Shown one piece after another: positions 39,201 to 52,744 of a DNA stretch of 64,000 bases. Positions within the stretch are counted from its first letter, which is position 1. Each line of letters starts with the position of its first letter. The notes beneath the pieces were generated by a model, which worked only from the letters and a program-made list of their open reading frames with translations, was not told the DNA's origin and ran no database searches. This DNA comes from Strongylocentrotus droebachiensis. Taxonomy: Eukaryota; Echinodermata; Echinoidea; Camarodonta; Strongylocentrotidae. The DNA lies in contig JAVYIG010006552.1 in NCBI GenBank assembly GCA_035222895.1, positions 1-64,000 on the forward strand. Reading direction: 5' to 3'. The translations under genes and the position numbers were made by a program.

Positions 39201-41169
39201 ATGTTTTGTAATGGTGTTACGCGCGAAAACGCGCGCGCATGCTCTTACGCGCGATTTTTTATAAAATGCTTAAAATGACCTGAAACGTATGCAAAATAAA
39301 TTTGAGACGATTTTGAGCATTTTGAAATTTTGCGCGCGCATTGACGCGCGGACGTACGCGCACGCGCGCGTTTTTTCACCTGAAATTAACCGGACTGATA
39401 TTAACCTTAATCATGATAAATATGAATGAAAAATACCTTTTGGTTATGAAGATATGATCATGAGATGATTTTCAGAAAATTTCACAAAATGGCGCCTAGA
39501 TGACGTCATCAGTCAAGGTCAAGGTTGAAAACCTTACCGTGTCTTGTCCATATGCCTATACATATGTGTGTAAAATATCAAAGCATTTGATTGAACTATT
39601 TCAAAGTTATCTTGCTAACAAAAAAGTGGCAAGAATTAAGAAAAATAAATAAATAATAAATAATAAATAAATAAATAAAGGCAATTTTAACAAAAATATA
39701 AGGTGGTCTGTATTAGATACAGCCCACCTGATAAATAATAAATAAATAAATAAAGGCAATTTTAACAAAAATATAAGGTGGTCTGTATTAGATACAGCCC
39801 ACCTGATAAATAATAAATAAATAAATAAAGGCAATTTTAACAAAAATATAAGGTGGTCTGTATTAGATACAGCCCACCTGATAAATAATAAATAAATAAA
39901 TAAAGGCAATTTTAACAAAAATATAAGGTGGTCTGTATTAGATACAGCCCACCTGATAAATAAATAAAGGCAATTTTAACAAAAATATAAGGTGGTCTGT
40001 ATTAGATACAGCCCACCTGATAAACTAGACATATAATACTTGTTTGGAACAAGTATAGGTGGGCTGGTCAACTAACATTTGAGACAAAATAGAGCAAAAA
40101 TAAGCGACATACTGCTTACAAATTCTTAAAAGACAATATCATGTAGATTCATAACGTGAACTAAATTCACCTTCTATAGGCATAACACGCAAATTATGAA
40201 GTTTTTGACATGAGGCCTTTAATCAAAATTTTCACTATGATGACGTCATCAAAATGAAAAATGGTTATTACTGCGCTTGTAGAAAATTGTCTTAGCTACA
40301 ACATATCGAAATTTTGAAGAAAATTGATCAATATTTACAGAGATACAATCAATTTTACATAAATATGCTGACGTCATAATATGCAAATTCGTATTTTGAG
40401 TTCCAAGGCCATTGTGATGATGTCACGATACACTTAATGGCCAAATGAGACATGGAATCATATTTCCGACTCATACTCTATCTTAATATGAAAAAAAATT
40501 GAGGATCCCGGTGCATTCCAAAGAGCTATAACGGATTTTGTATAGGCATGTTTTTACCCATATATGCTATGTATTAAAAGACCTCGCGCGCACTGACATT
40601 TATCTTGAATTTACGCTCATCTTGTTAATAATGGTCATAAAGAGATAAACATGGAATCAAATTCCTTGAAAAAATATGAGAAATATCATGAAAGAAAAAA
40701 AAATGGCGATTCTATGTTTTGTAATGGTGTTACGCGCGAAAACGCGCGCGCATGCTCGTACGCGCGATTTTTTATAAAATGCTTAAAATGACCTGAAACG
40801 TATGCAAAATAAATTTGAGACGATTTTGAGCATTGAAAAATTTTGCGCGCGCACTGACGCGCGGACGTACGCGCACGCGCGCGTTTTTTGACCTGAAATT
40901 GACTGGACTGATATTGACCTTGATCATAATAAATATGAATGAGAAATACCTTTTGGTTATGAAGATATGATCATGAGTTTATTTTCAGAAAATTTCACAA
41001 AATGGCGCCTAGATGACGTCATCAATCAAGGTCAAGGTTGAAAACCTTACTGTGTTTTGTCCATATGCCTATACATATGTGTGCCAAATTTCAAGTGATT
41101 TGAGTTAGACAATTTCAAGTTATCTTGCTAACAAAAAAGTGGCGAGAATTAAGAAAAATAAATAAATAA
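36222..41169 (+). repeat. Family B tandem array, four units
   Basis: Units at 36222-37366, 37367-38511, 38512-40024 and 40025-41169. Three are 1145 bp long; the third is 1513 bp because of the five-copy hairpin minisatellite at its end. All have the CRE-octamer core, CG-alternating tracts and the TCAAGGTCAAGGTTGAAAAC motif (the first unit reads AAGATTG there). No coding capacity. Confidence 0.92.
39680..40023 (+). repeat. Hairpin minisatellite, 5 copies
   Basis: Starts at 39680, 39755, 39830, 39905 and 39969, so the period is 75 bp with a shortened last spacer of 64 bp. Each copy has GGCAATTTTAACAAAAATAT followed by the GGTGG...CCACC hairpin and an AAATAAAT-rich spacer. Confidence 0.95.
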
Positions 41170-41271
41170 CTAGAAATTGAATTCGTCATGGTGACGAATT
41201 AGGTGGTCTGTTTTCAATTTTATGATCATTGAAAGGTCAAAAAAGAAAAAAAAAGAAGAAAAAAAATTGTT

Positions 41272-41336
41272 GGAGACGCCCGGACTCGAACCAGGGACCT
41301 CGAGGTCGGAAGTCAAGTGCGTTACCGATATACCAA
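41272..41336 (-). other. tRNA-like polymerase III promoter module, copy 2
   Basis: Same arrangement as at 34927-34990: minus-strand TGGTATATCGGTAACGC, then GGTTCGAGTCC. The palindrome GACCTCGAGGTC lies just before the T-arm. It lacks a matching 5' acceptor strand. Confidence 0.6.
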
Positions 41337-42664
41337 AACATTTCCCATAGAGATTACACGTAAACGGAAAATGGAATTCTCAAATCCCACTTTGTAAGTG
41401 AAATATGAGCATGATCTTGGCATCTGATCGAAAAATAAATGGCACACTTGTGATAGCTTATTGTCTCAGCTACAACATACTCAAAGCTCAGCGTAAACAA
41501 AGATAAAACGACGGAGATATTGCTCGCGAAAGACGAGAATGTAGATTCAGTTTTGAGAAAAAGTCATGTCCCATAGAGAATACACGCAAAATGTGAAAAA
41601 TTGACATGCCTCCTTTAATTGCAAAAATATGCCATGATGCCTTTGTCAAAATGAAATATCGTGATAACTACATTTGTAGGGAATTGTCTCAGCTAAAACA
41701 TATCAAAATTTGAATGAAAATTGATTAATATTTACAGAGATACAATCAATTTTCAAGAAATCTGCTGACGTCATAATATGCAAATTGAAATTTTGAGTTG
41801 GGAGGCCATTATGATGACGTCATGAGTTAATTGAGGGTCAAATGAGACATGAAATCATATCTCCAATTCATACTCTATCAAAATATGAAAACAAAATTGG
41901 GTTCATCTTGCATCCTAAAGCGCTACAATGGATTTTGTATAGGCATGTTTTTGCCCATGTATGCTATGTATTACAAGAGCTCGCACGCACGGAAATTATC
42001 TTAAACGGACGCACATTCCGTTATTAATAGTCAGAAAAAGGTGAACAAGGTATCAAAATGCTTGAAAAAATGTGCCAAATATGATGACATAGAAAATTTG
42101 GCGATTTTATGTTGCAAAATGCCATTACGCGCGAAAACGCGCGCGCATGTGCGTGTGCGCGTTTTTTTGCGAAATGCTTAAAATGGCATGAAACGTAAGC
42201 AAAAAAAATTTGAGACGATTTTGAGCGTTTTGAAATTTTGCGCGCGAGCTGATGCGCGGACGTACGCATGCGCGCGCGTTTTTTGACCTGAAATTGACCG
42301 GACGGATATTGACCTTAATCATGATAAATATGAATAAGAAATGCCTTCCCGTTATGAAGATATGATCATGAGTTGAAAGTACCAAAAAAAAAAAAAATGG
42401 CGCCTGGATGACGTCATGAAGATTTGATGACCTTGAAAATGTTACTGTCACGTCTCATGACAATGACCTATGACTGTGCCAAAATTGAACGAAATTGATT
42501 GAACTGATCTTGAGTTATCCTGTTAACAAAAAAGTGCGGAGAAATAAAAATAAATAATAAACTAGAAATTTAATTCGTCATGGGGACGAATTAGGTGGTC
42601 TGTTTTCAATTTTATGATCATTGAAAAGTCAAAAAAGAAAAAAAAAGTGAAGAAAAAAATTGTT

Positions 42665-42729
42665 GGAGACTCCCGGACTCGAACCAGGGACCTCAAGGTC
42701 GGAAGTCAAGTGCGTTACCGATATGCCAA
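42665..42729 (-). other. tRNA-like polymerase III promoter module, copy 3
   Basis: Third copy, with small changes (TGGCATATCGG in the A-box-like part, GGGAGTCTCC at the 3' end). It sits at the same place in the second D unit, so it was amplified with the unit. Confidence 0.55.
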
Positions 42730-43955
42730 AACATTTCCCATAGAGATTACACGTAAACGGAAAATAGAATTCACAAATCCCACTTTGTAAGTGAAATATG
42801 AGCATGATCCCGGCATCTGATCGAAAAATAAAGGGCACACTTGTGATAGCTTATTCTCTCAGCTACATCATACTCAAAGCTCAGCGAAAACACAGCTAAA
42901 ACGACGGAGATATTGCTCGCAAAAGACAGGATGTAGAATCCAGTTTTGAGAAAAAGTCATGTCCCATAGAGAATACACGCAAAATGTGACAAATTGACAT
43001 GCCTCCTTTAATCGCAAAAATACGCCACGATGCCATTGTCAAAATGAAATATTGTTTAGACTGCATTTGTAGAAAATATTCTCAGGTAGAACATATCAAA
43101 ATTTGAAATAAAATTAATCAATATTTACAGAGATACAATCATTTTTCAAAAAATATGCTGACGTCATAATATGCAAATTAAAATTTTGAGTTCGGAGGCC
43201 ATTATGATGACGTCATGAGTTAATTGAGGGTCAAATGAGACATGAAATCATATCTCCAATTCATACTCTATCAAAATATAAAAACAAAATTGGGTTCATC
43301 TTGCATCCTTAAGCGCTACAATGGATTTTGTATAGGCATGTTTTTGCCCATGTGTGCTATGTATTACAAGAGCTCGCACGCACGGAAATTATCTTAAACG
43401 GACGCTCATTCCGTTATTAATGGGCAGAAAAAGGTGAACAAGGTATCAAAATGCTTGGAAAAATGTGCCAAATATGATGACAGAGAAAATTTGGCGATTC
43501 TATGTTGAAAACTACCAGTACGCGCGAAAACGCGCGCGCATGTGCGTGCGCGCGTTTTTTTGCAAAATGCTTAAAATGGCCTGAAACGTATGCAAAATGA
43601 ATTTGGGACGATTTTGAGGATTTTTATTTTTTGCGCGCGCGCTGACGCGCGGACGTACGCATGCGCGCGCGTTTTCTGACTTGAAATTGACCGGACGGAT
43701 ATTGACCTTAATCATGATAAATATGAATGAGAAATGCCTTGCCGTTATGAAGATATGATCATGAGTTGAAAGTACCAAAAAAAACACAAAATGGCGCCTG
43801 GATGACGTCATGAAGATTTGATGACCTTGAAAATGTTACTGTCACGTCTCATGACAATGACCTATGACTGTGCCAAAATTGAACGAAATTGATTGAACTG
43901 ATCTTGAGTTATTCTGTTAACAAAAAAGTGCGGAGAAATAAAAATAAATAATAAA

Positions 43956-46900
43956 CTAGACATATAATACTTGTTTGGAACAAGTATAGGTGGGCTGGTC
44001 AACTAACATTTGAGACAAAATAGAGCAAAAAAAAGCGACATACTGCTTACAAATTCTTAAAAGACAATATCATGTAGATTCATAACGTGAACTAAATTCA
44101 CCTTCTATAGACAAAACACGCAAATTATGAAGTTTTTGACATGAGGCCTTTAATCCAAATTTTCACTATGATGACGTCATCAAAATGAAAAATGTTTATT
44201 ACTGCGCTTGTAGAGAATTGTCTTAGCTACAACATATCGATATTTTGAAGAAAATTGATCAATATTTACAGAGATACAATCAATTTTACATAAATATGCT
44301 GACGTCATAATATGCAAATTCGTATTTTGAGTTCCAAGGCCATTGTGATGATGTCACGATACACTTAATGGCCAAATGAGACATGGAATCATATCTCCGA
44401 CTCATACTCTATCTAAATATGAAAACAAATTGAGGATCCCGGTGCATTCCAAAGAGCTATAACCGATTTTGTATAGGCATGTTTTTGCCTATATATGCTA
44501 TGTATTAAAAGAGCTCGGGCGCACTGACATTTATCTTGAATTGACGCTCATCTTGTTAATAATGGTCATAAAAAGATAAACATGGTATCAAATTCCTTGA
44601 AAAAATATGAGAAATATCATGAAAGAAAAAAAATGGCGATTCTATGTTTTGTAATGGTGTTACGCGCGAAAACGCGCGCGCATGCGCGTGTGCGCGTTTT
44701 TTTATAAAATGCTTAAAATGACCTGAAACGTATGCAAAATAACTTTGAGACGATTTTGAGCATTTAAAATTTTTGCGCGCGTATTGACGCGCGGACGTAC
44801 GCGCACGCGCGCGTTTTTTCACCTGAAATTAACCGGACTGATATTAACCTTAATCATGATAAATATGAATGAAAAATACCTTTTGGTTATGAAGATATGA
44901 TCATGAGATGATTTTCAGAAAATTTCACAAAATGGCGCCTAGATGACGTCATCAGTCAAGGTCAAGGTTGAAAACCTTACCGTGTCTTGTCCATATGCCT
45001 ATACATATGTGTGTAAAATATCAAAGCATTTGATTGAACTATTTCAAAGTTATCTTGCTAACAAAAAAGTGGCAAGAATTAAGAAAAATAAATAAATAAT
45101 AAATAATAAATAAATAAATAAAGGCAATTTTAACAAAAATATAAGGTGGTCTGTATTAGATACAGCCCACCTGATAAATAATAAATAAATAAATAAAGGC
45201 AATTTTAACAAAAATATAAGGTGGTCTGTATTAGATACAGCCCACCTGATAAATAATAAATAAATAAATAAAGGCAATTTTAACAAAAATATAAGGTGGT
45301 CTGTATTAGATACAGCCCACCTGACTAGACATATAATACTTGTTTGGAACAAGTATAGGTGGGCTGGTCAACTAACATTTGAGACAAAATAGAGCAAAAA
45401 TAAGCGACATAATCAAAATTTTCACTATGATGACGTCATCAAAATGAAAAATGGTTATTACTGCGCTTGTAGAAAATTGTCTTAGCTACAACATATCGAA
45501 ATTTTGAAGAAAATTGATCAATATTTACAGAGATACAATCAATTTTACATAAATATGCTGACGTCATAATATGCAAATTCGTATTTTGAGTTCCAAGGCC
45601 ATTGTGATGATGTCACGATACACTTAATGGCCAAATGAGACATGGAATCATATTTCCGACTCATACTCTATCTTAATATGAAAAAAATTGAGGATCCCGG
45701 TGCATTCCAAAGAGCTATAGCGGATTTTGTATAGGCATGTTTTTGCCCATATATGCTATGTATTAAAAGATCTCGCGCGCACTGACATTTATCTTGAATT
45801 TACGCTCATCTTGTTAATAATGGTCATAAAGAGATAAACATGGAATCAAATTCCTTGAAAAAATATGAGAAATATCATGAAAGAAAAAAAAATGGCGATT
45901 CTATGTTTTTTAATGGTGTTACGCGCGAAAACGCGCGCGCATGCTCGTACGCGCGATTTTTTATAAAATGCTTAAAATGACCTGAAACGTATGCAAAATA
46001 AATTTGAGACGATTTTGAGCATTTAAAATGTTTGCGCGCGCATTTACGCGCGGACGTACGCGCACGCGCGCGTTTTTTGTCCTGAAATTGACTGGACTGA
46101 TATTGACCTTGATCATAATAAATATGAATGAGAAATAACTTACCGTTATGAAAATATAATCATGAGTAAATTTTCAGAAAATTTCACAAAATGGCGCTTA
46201 GATGACGTCATCAGTCAAGGTCAAGGTTTAAAACCTTACCGTGTTTTCTCCATATGCCTATACATATGTGTGCCAAATTTCAAGTTATTTGATTTAGCCA
46301 TTTTCAAGTTATTTTGCTAACAAAAAGTGGGTCGAAATAAGAAAAATAAACTAGACATATAATACTTGTTTGGAACAAGTATAGGTGGGCTGGTCAACTA
46401 ACATTTGAGACAAAATAGAGCAAAAATAAGCGACATACTGCTTACAAATTCTTAAAAGACAATATCATGTAGATTCATAACGTGAACTAAATTCACCTTC
46501 TATAGGCATAACACGCAAATTATGAAGTTTTTGACATGAGGCCTTTAATCAAAATTTTCACTATGATGACGTCATCAAAATTAAAAATGGTTATTACTGC
46601 GCTTGTAGAAAATTGTCTTAGCTACAACATATCGAAATTTTGAAGAAAATTGATCAATATTTACAGAGATACAATCAATTTTACTTAAATATGCTGACGT
46701 CATAATATGCAAATTCGTATTTTGAGTTCCAAGGCCATTGTGATGATGTCACGATACACTTAATGGCCAAACTAGACATGGAATCATATTTCCGACTCAT
46801 ACTCTATCTTAATATGAAAAAAATTGAGGATCCCGGTGCATTCCAAAGAGCTATAACGGATTTTGTATAGGCATGTTTTTGCCCATATATGCTATGTATT

Positions 46901-48250
46901 AAAAGACCTCGCGCGCACTGACATTTATCTTGAATTTACGCTCATCTTGTTAATAATGGTCATAAAGAGATAAACATGGTATCAAATTCCTTGACAAAAT
47001 ATGAGAAATATCATGAAAGAAAAAAAAATGGCGATTCTATGTTTTGTAATGGTGTTACGCGCGAAAACGCGCGCGCATGCTCGTACGCGCGATTTTTTAT
47101 AAAATGCTTAAAATGACCTGAAACGTATGCAAAATAAATTTGAGACGATTTTGAGCATTTAAAAATTTTGCGCGCGCACTGACGCGCGGACGTACGCGCA
47201 CGTGCGCGTTTTTTGACCTGAAATTGACCGGACTGATATTGACCTTAATCATGATAAATATGATTGAAAAATCACTTTTGGTTATGAAGATATGATCAAG
47301 AGTTTATTTTCAGAAAATTTCACAAAATGGCGCCTAGATGACGTCATCAGTCAAGGTCAAGGTTGAAAACCTTACTGTGTTTTGTCCATATGCCTATACA
47401 TATGTGTGCTCAATTTTAAAGCATTTGATTGAATAATTTCAAAGATATCTTGCTAACAAAAAGTGGGTCGAAATAAGAAAAATAAATAATAAACTAGACA
47501 TATAATACTTGTTTGGAACAAGTATAGGTGGGCTGTTCCAACTAAAATTTGAGACAAAATAGAACAAAAATAAGCGAGATACTGCTAAAAAACAATGTCA
47601 TGTAGATTCATGATGTGAACGAAATTGATCTTCCATAGGCATAACACTCAAATTAAGAAATTTCTGATATGTGCCCTTTAATCAAAATTTTTACTATGAT
47701 GACGTCTTCAAAATGAAAAATGGTTGTGACTGAGCTTGTAGAGAATTTTCTTAGCAAACACATATCGACATTTGGAAGACAATCGATCAATATTTACAGA
47801 GATACAATCAATTTTCCACAAATTATCTGAAACGGACGCTCATTCCGTTATGTTGTGTAATGGCGTTACACGCAAAAACGCTCGTGCATAATTTTCGAAA
47901 TGCTTTAAATGGCCTAGGACATATACTCTGTTTTGATTAAAAATTGATTTTGAGCATTTTAAAATTCAGATGCGCGCGGATTTTGATGAGATGTTTTTTT
48001 CGAAACTTGATCTGAAGTTCATGTGTTTTAAATATGGTTCAGTTTTGATGACTCGTTATAAAGATATGATTAAAAGTTGATTTCCACAAAATAGCGCCTG
48101 GATGACGTCACGATGATCTTGAGATACTGAAAAGTAACACAACTCTAAGTTATACTAATATCAATCATCATTGCAAGTTCCATGATAATGGCTTTATTCA
48201 TTCTTGAGATATCCTGCGAAAAAATTAATGGCAGAATAATAAATGGGAAT
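43956..48250 (+). repeat. Family B tandem array, right cluster
   Basis: Units at 43956-45324 (with a three-copy minisatellite at its end), 45325-46350 (about 119 bp deleted near its start, after AATAAGCGACAT), 46351-47493, and a decayed, internally deleted copy at 47494 to about 48250 in which the CRE-octamer core is missing. Confidence 0.88.
45123..45324 (+). repeat. Hairpin minisatellite, 3 copies
   Basis: Copies start at 45123, 45198 and 45273 (75-bp period), the same cassette as at 11189 and 39680. The next family B unit starts directly after the last CCCACCTGA. Confidence 0.95.
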
Positions 48251-48799
48251 AATAATAACTTGAAAGTGTCACTTTGACGATTTAGGTCATACGTATGCTA
48301 TTGTTTTGAATAATGAAGAATGTATTTTCACGATTTTATATTATCTTCTAAAATGCTCTTTCTATTAAGTTCTATCCTTATGAAAAGTTTCAACTGTGTA
48401 GTATATTGACCATTATGGATCTATAGAAGATAGATCGAGACAAGATATGACCATTGACCTCATACACTAAGCAGATACACCTTCGACCCTAATTGACATA
48501 ACGAAGAATGCATTTTCACAATTTCATCTTCTTCCATGAAATGCTCTACCCGTCATGTTTTACCTATATTGTGCTGCGCATAGATTCAATCAGTTTATTT
48601 TGGGCCATTACAAGAAGTGGGTTATTGATGTGGACAAATGCTCATGTACCCTTTAAGCTCATTTTATGTATTTTATTACCAGAGGAAAAAAAGTCGGTCA
48701 GTCACTCAATAGTGTCTGACAGTAAAGTCTAGAAAGTAAAGGGGTTTCCTTGTTTAATTTGAATACTAGGAAGCTGCTAACGTTTAATTTTCACAAAAA
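48251..48799. other. Spacer between repeat families
   Basis: AT-rich sequence with no strong match to the B, C or D units. A 74-codon open stretch at 48508-48732 has no recognisable domain and is probably chance. Confidence 0.45.
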
Positions 48800-50181
48800 G
48801 GACATACGTGACATATGCATAATTCTGATTTACAGAATTTTGCGAATTTAACATTCAATTAAAAATTTCAACAAGATCCCACCATCTGATCAAAAATCTA
48901 AAAGCACAACTTTTATAGCCCATAGTCTCAGCTATAACATCCAAAAATTTAGGAGAACATAGAGCACAAATGAGCTAGATAGGGCTCAAAGATTAATGTC
49001 ATGTAGATCCATGATTTGAACGAAATTGGCACCTCCCATAGGCTTAACACGCAAATTAAGAAAATCTGTCCAGTTAGCTCTAATCGCAATTTTCACTATG
49101 ATGACGTCATCAAAATGAAAAATAATGTGCAGTGATCTTGTAGACAATCGCCTCAACTACAAGATATCAACATTAGGAAGAGATTCAATTGAAATTTACA
49201 GAGATACAATCAATTTTTCCATAAATATGCTGACGTCATAATATGCAAATTCGTATTTTGAGTTCCAAGGTCAATATGATGGTGACACGATATATTTAAT
49301 GGCCAAATGAGACATGAAATCACATCTCCCACTCATACTCTATCCGAATATGAACAAACATTGAGGGTTCCCGTGCATTCCAAAGAGCCATAAGGGTTTT
49401 ATATAGGCATGTTGTTGCCCATATATGCTATGTATTACAAGAGTTCGCGCACACGGACATTTATCTTGAACGGACGCTCATTCCCTTAATAATGGTCGTA
49501 AGGAGATAAACATGGTATCAAATTGTTCGGAAAAATATGAGGAATACTGTGTCAAAAAATACCCGGGAGGAATTATTTTGCGTTCGGCCGTGACAAACGA
49601 AAACGCGCGCGCATGCGCGTGCGCGCGACTCTTTATAAAATGCCATTGCTAATAATGGCGTACGCGCGCGTTTTTGGACCTGAAATTGACCGGACTGATA
49701 TTGACCTTGATCATGATAAATATGAATGAGAAAAAACTTTCCGTTATGAAGATATGATCATATGTTGATTTTCACAAAATGGCGCCTAGATAGCGTTATC
49801 AGTCAAGGTCAAGGTTGAAAACCTTACTGTGCTCTTTCCTCATGCCAATAAATATGTGTGCCAAATTTCAAGGCAATTGATTGAGCCATTTTCAAGTTAT
49901 CCTGCTAACAAAAAAGTGGCGAGAATTAAGAAATTTTTTCTAACGAAAACATAAGGGCCCGAATTCACAAAGCAAGGTTTGAGCTCAGACCGGGTTTGAG
50001 CTCAAACCTCCTTTTGTTTCGCCAAACCTCCTTTTGTTATTTACAAACCAGGTTTGTAAATAACAAAAGAAGGTTTGGCGAAACAAAAGGAGGTTTGACC
50101 TCAAACCTTGGTCTGAGCTCAAACCTTGCTTTGTGAATTCGGGCCAACGTGTTCTGTATTATATACAGCCCACCTGATAAA
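48800..50181 (+). repeat. Family C, first unit (diverged start, MITE-bearing)
   Basis: The first ~100 bp are diverged from the later units. From about 48890 it is nearly identical to them. It contains the 190-bp palindromic insertion at 49956-50145. Confidence 0.88.
49956..50145. mobile_element. 190-bp palindromic MITE, copy in C unit 0
   Basis: Ends are GGCCCGAATTCACAAAGC and its reverse complement; nearly the whole element is one inverted repeat with ~95-bp arms. Comparison with empty units (CATAAGGTGTTCTG) shows the insertion added exactly 193 bp, giving a 3-bp duplication, AAG on the left and AAC on the right (one later change). A 3-bp duplication fits Harbinger-type elements, but other superfamilies are possible. 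Confidence 0.88.
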
Positions 50182-52554
50182 GAGAAACCGTGACGTCATC
50201 CACGTATTACTAACTACGCAAAGTTCTACAGAAATTTGCAATTTCAACTTTCAATTGAAAATTTCGACATGATCCCACCATCTGATTAAAAAACAAAAGG
50301 CACAACTTTTATAGCCCATAGTCTCAGCTATAACATCCAAAAATTTAGGAGAACATAGAGCACAAATGAGCTAGATAGGGCTCAAAGATTAATGTCATGT
50401 AGATCCATGATTTGAACGAAATTGGCACCTCCCATAGGCTTAACACGCAAATTAAGAAAATCTGTCCAGTTAGCTCTAATCGCAATTTTCACTATGATGA
50501 CGTCATCAAAATGAAAAATAATGTGCAGTGATCTTGTAGACAATCGCCTCAACTACAAGATATCAACATTAGGAAGAGATTCAATTGAAATTTACAGAGA
50601 TACAATCAATTTTTCCATAAATATGCTGACGTCATAATATGCAAATTCGTATTTTGAGTTCCAAGGTCAATATGATGGTGACACGATATATTTAATGGCC
50701 AAATGAGACATGAAATCACATCTCCCACTCATACTCTATCCGAATATGAACAAACATTGAGGGTTCCCGTGCATTCCAAAGAGCCATAAGGGTTTTATAT
50801 AGGCATGTTGTTGCCCATATATGCTATGTATTACAAGAGTTCGCGCACACGGACATTTATCTTGAACGGACGCTCATTCCCTTAATAATGGTCGTAAGGA
50901 GATAAACATGGTATCAAATTGTTCGGAAAAATATGAGGAATACTGTGTCAAAAAATACCCGGGAGGAATTATTTTGCGTTCGGCCGTGACAAACGAAAAC
51001 GCGCGCGCATGCGCGTGCGCGCGACTCTTTATAAAATGCCATTGCTAATAATGGCGTACGCGCGCGTTTTTGGACCTGAAATTGACCGGACTGATATTGA
51101 CCTTGATCATGATAAATATGAATGAGAAAAAACTTTCCGTTATGAAGATATGATCATATGTTGATTTTCACAAAATGGCGCCTAGATAGCGTTATCAGTC
51201 AAGGTCAAGGTTGAAAACCTTACTGTGCTCTTTCCTCATGCCAATAAATATGTGTGCCAAATTTCAAGGCAATTGATTGAGCCATTTTCAAGTTATCCTG
51301 CTAACAAAAAAGTGGCGAGAATTAAGAAAATTTTTCTAACGAAAACATAAGGTGTTCTGTATTATATACAGCCCACCTGATAAAGAGAAACCGTGACGTC
51401 ATCCACGTATTACTAACTACGCAAAGTTCTACAGAAATTTGCAATTTCAACTTTCAATTGAAAATTTCGACATGATCCCACCATCTGATTAAAAAACAAA
51501 AGGCACAACTTTTATAGCCCATAGTCTCAGCTATAACATCCAAAAATTTAGGAGAACATAGAGCACAAATGAGCTAGATAGGGCTCAAAGATTAATGTCA
51601 TGTAGATCCATGATTTGAACGAAATTGGCACCTCCCATAGGCTTAACACGCAAATTAAGAAAATCTGTCCAGTTAGCTCTAATCGCAATTTTCACTATGA
51701 TGACGTCATCAAAATGAAAAATAATGTGCAGTGATCTTGTAGACAATCGCCTCAACTACAAGATATCAACATTAGGAAGAGATTCAATTGAAATTTACAG
51801 AGATACAATCAATTTTTCCATAAATATGCTGACGTCATAATATGCAAATTCGTATTTTGAGTTCCAAGGTCAATATGATGGTGACACGATATATTTAATG
51901 GCCAAATGAGACATGAAATCACATCTCCCACTCATACTCTATCCGAATATGAACAAACATTGAGGGTTCCCGTGCATTCCAAAGAGCCATAAGGGTTTTA
52001 TATAGGCATGTTGTTGCCCATATATGCTATGTATTACAAGAGTTCGCGCACACGGACATTTATCTTGAACGGACGCTCATTCCCTTAATAATGGTCGTAA
52101 GGAGATAAACATGGTATCAAATTGTTCGGAAAAATATGAGGAATACTGTGTCAAAAAATACCCGGGAGGAATTATTTTGCGTTCGGCCGTGACAAACGAA
52201 AACGCGCGCGCATGCGCGTGCGCGCGACTCTTTATAAAATGCCATTGCTAATAATGGCGTACGCGCGCGTTTTTGGACCTGAAATTGACCGGACTGATAT
52301 TGACCTTGATCATGATAAATATGAATGAGAAAAAACTTTCCGTTATGAAGATATGATCATATGTTGATTTTCACAAAATGGCGCCTAGATAGCGTTATCA
52401 GTCAAGGTCAAGGTTGAAAACCTTACTGTGCTCTTTCCTCATGCCAATAAATATGTGTGCCAAATTTCAAGGCAATTGATTGAGCCATTTTCAAGTTATC
52501 CTGCTAACAAAAAAGTGGCGAGAATTAAGAAATTTTTTCTAACGAAAACATAAG

Positions 52555-52744
52555 GGCCCGAATTCACAAAGCAAGGTTTGAGCTCAGACCGGGTTTGAGC
52601 TCAAACCTCCTTTTGTTTCGCCAAACCTCCTTTTGTTATTTACAAACCAGGTTTGTAAATAACAAAAGAAGGTTTGGCGAAACAAAAGGAGGTTTGACCT
52701 CAAACCTTGGTCTGAGCTCAAACCTTGCTTTGTGAATTCGGGCC
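52555..52744. mobile_element. 190-bp palindromic MITE, copy in C unit 2
   Basis: Appears identical in sequence and insertion point to the copy at 49956-50145, with the same AAG/AAC flanks, so it was copied with its host unit rather than inserted anew. Confidence 0.88.

Larger units (their letters stand above)
41170..43955 (+). repeat. Family D variant, two tandem units
   Basis: Units at 41170-42561 and 42562-43955 (about 1393 bp each). They start CTAGAAATT and have a different boundary hairpin (AATTCGTCA, loop TGG, TGACGAATT in the first). A ~250-bp insertion relative to B carries an A/G-rich tract, the tRNA-like module and GATATTGCTCGC. The rest is a diverged B body with CRE palindromes and CG tracts. 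The end sequence AAAAAAGTGCGGAGAAATAA differs from B. Confidence 0.9.
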
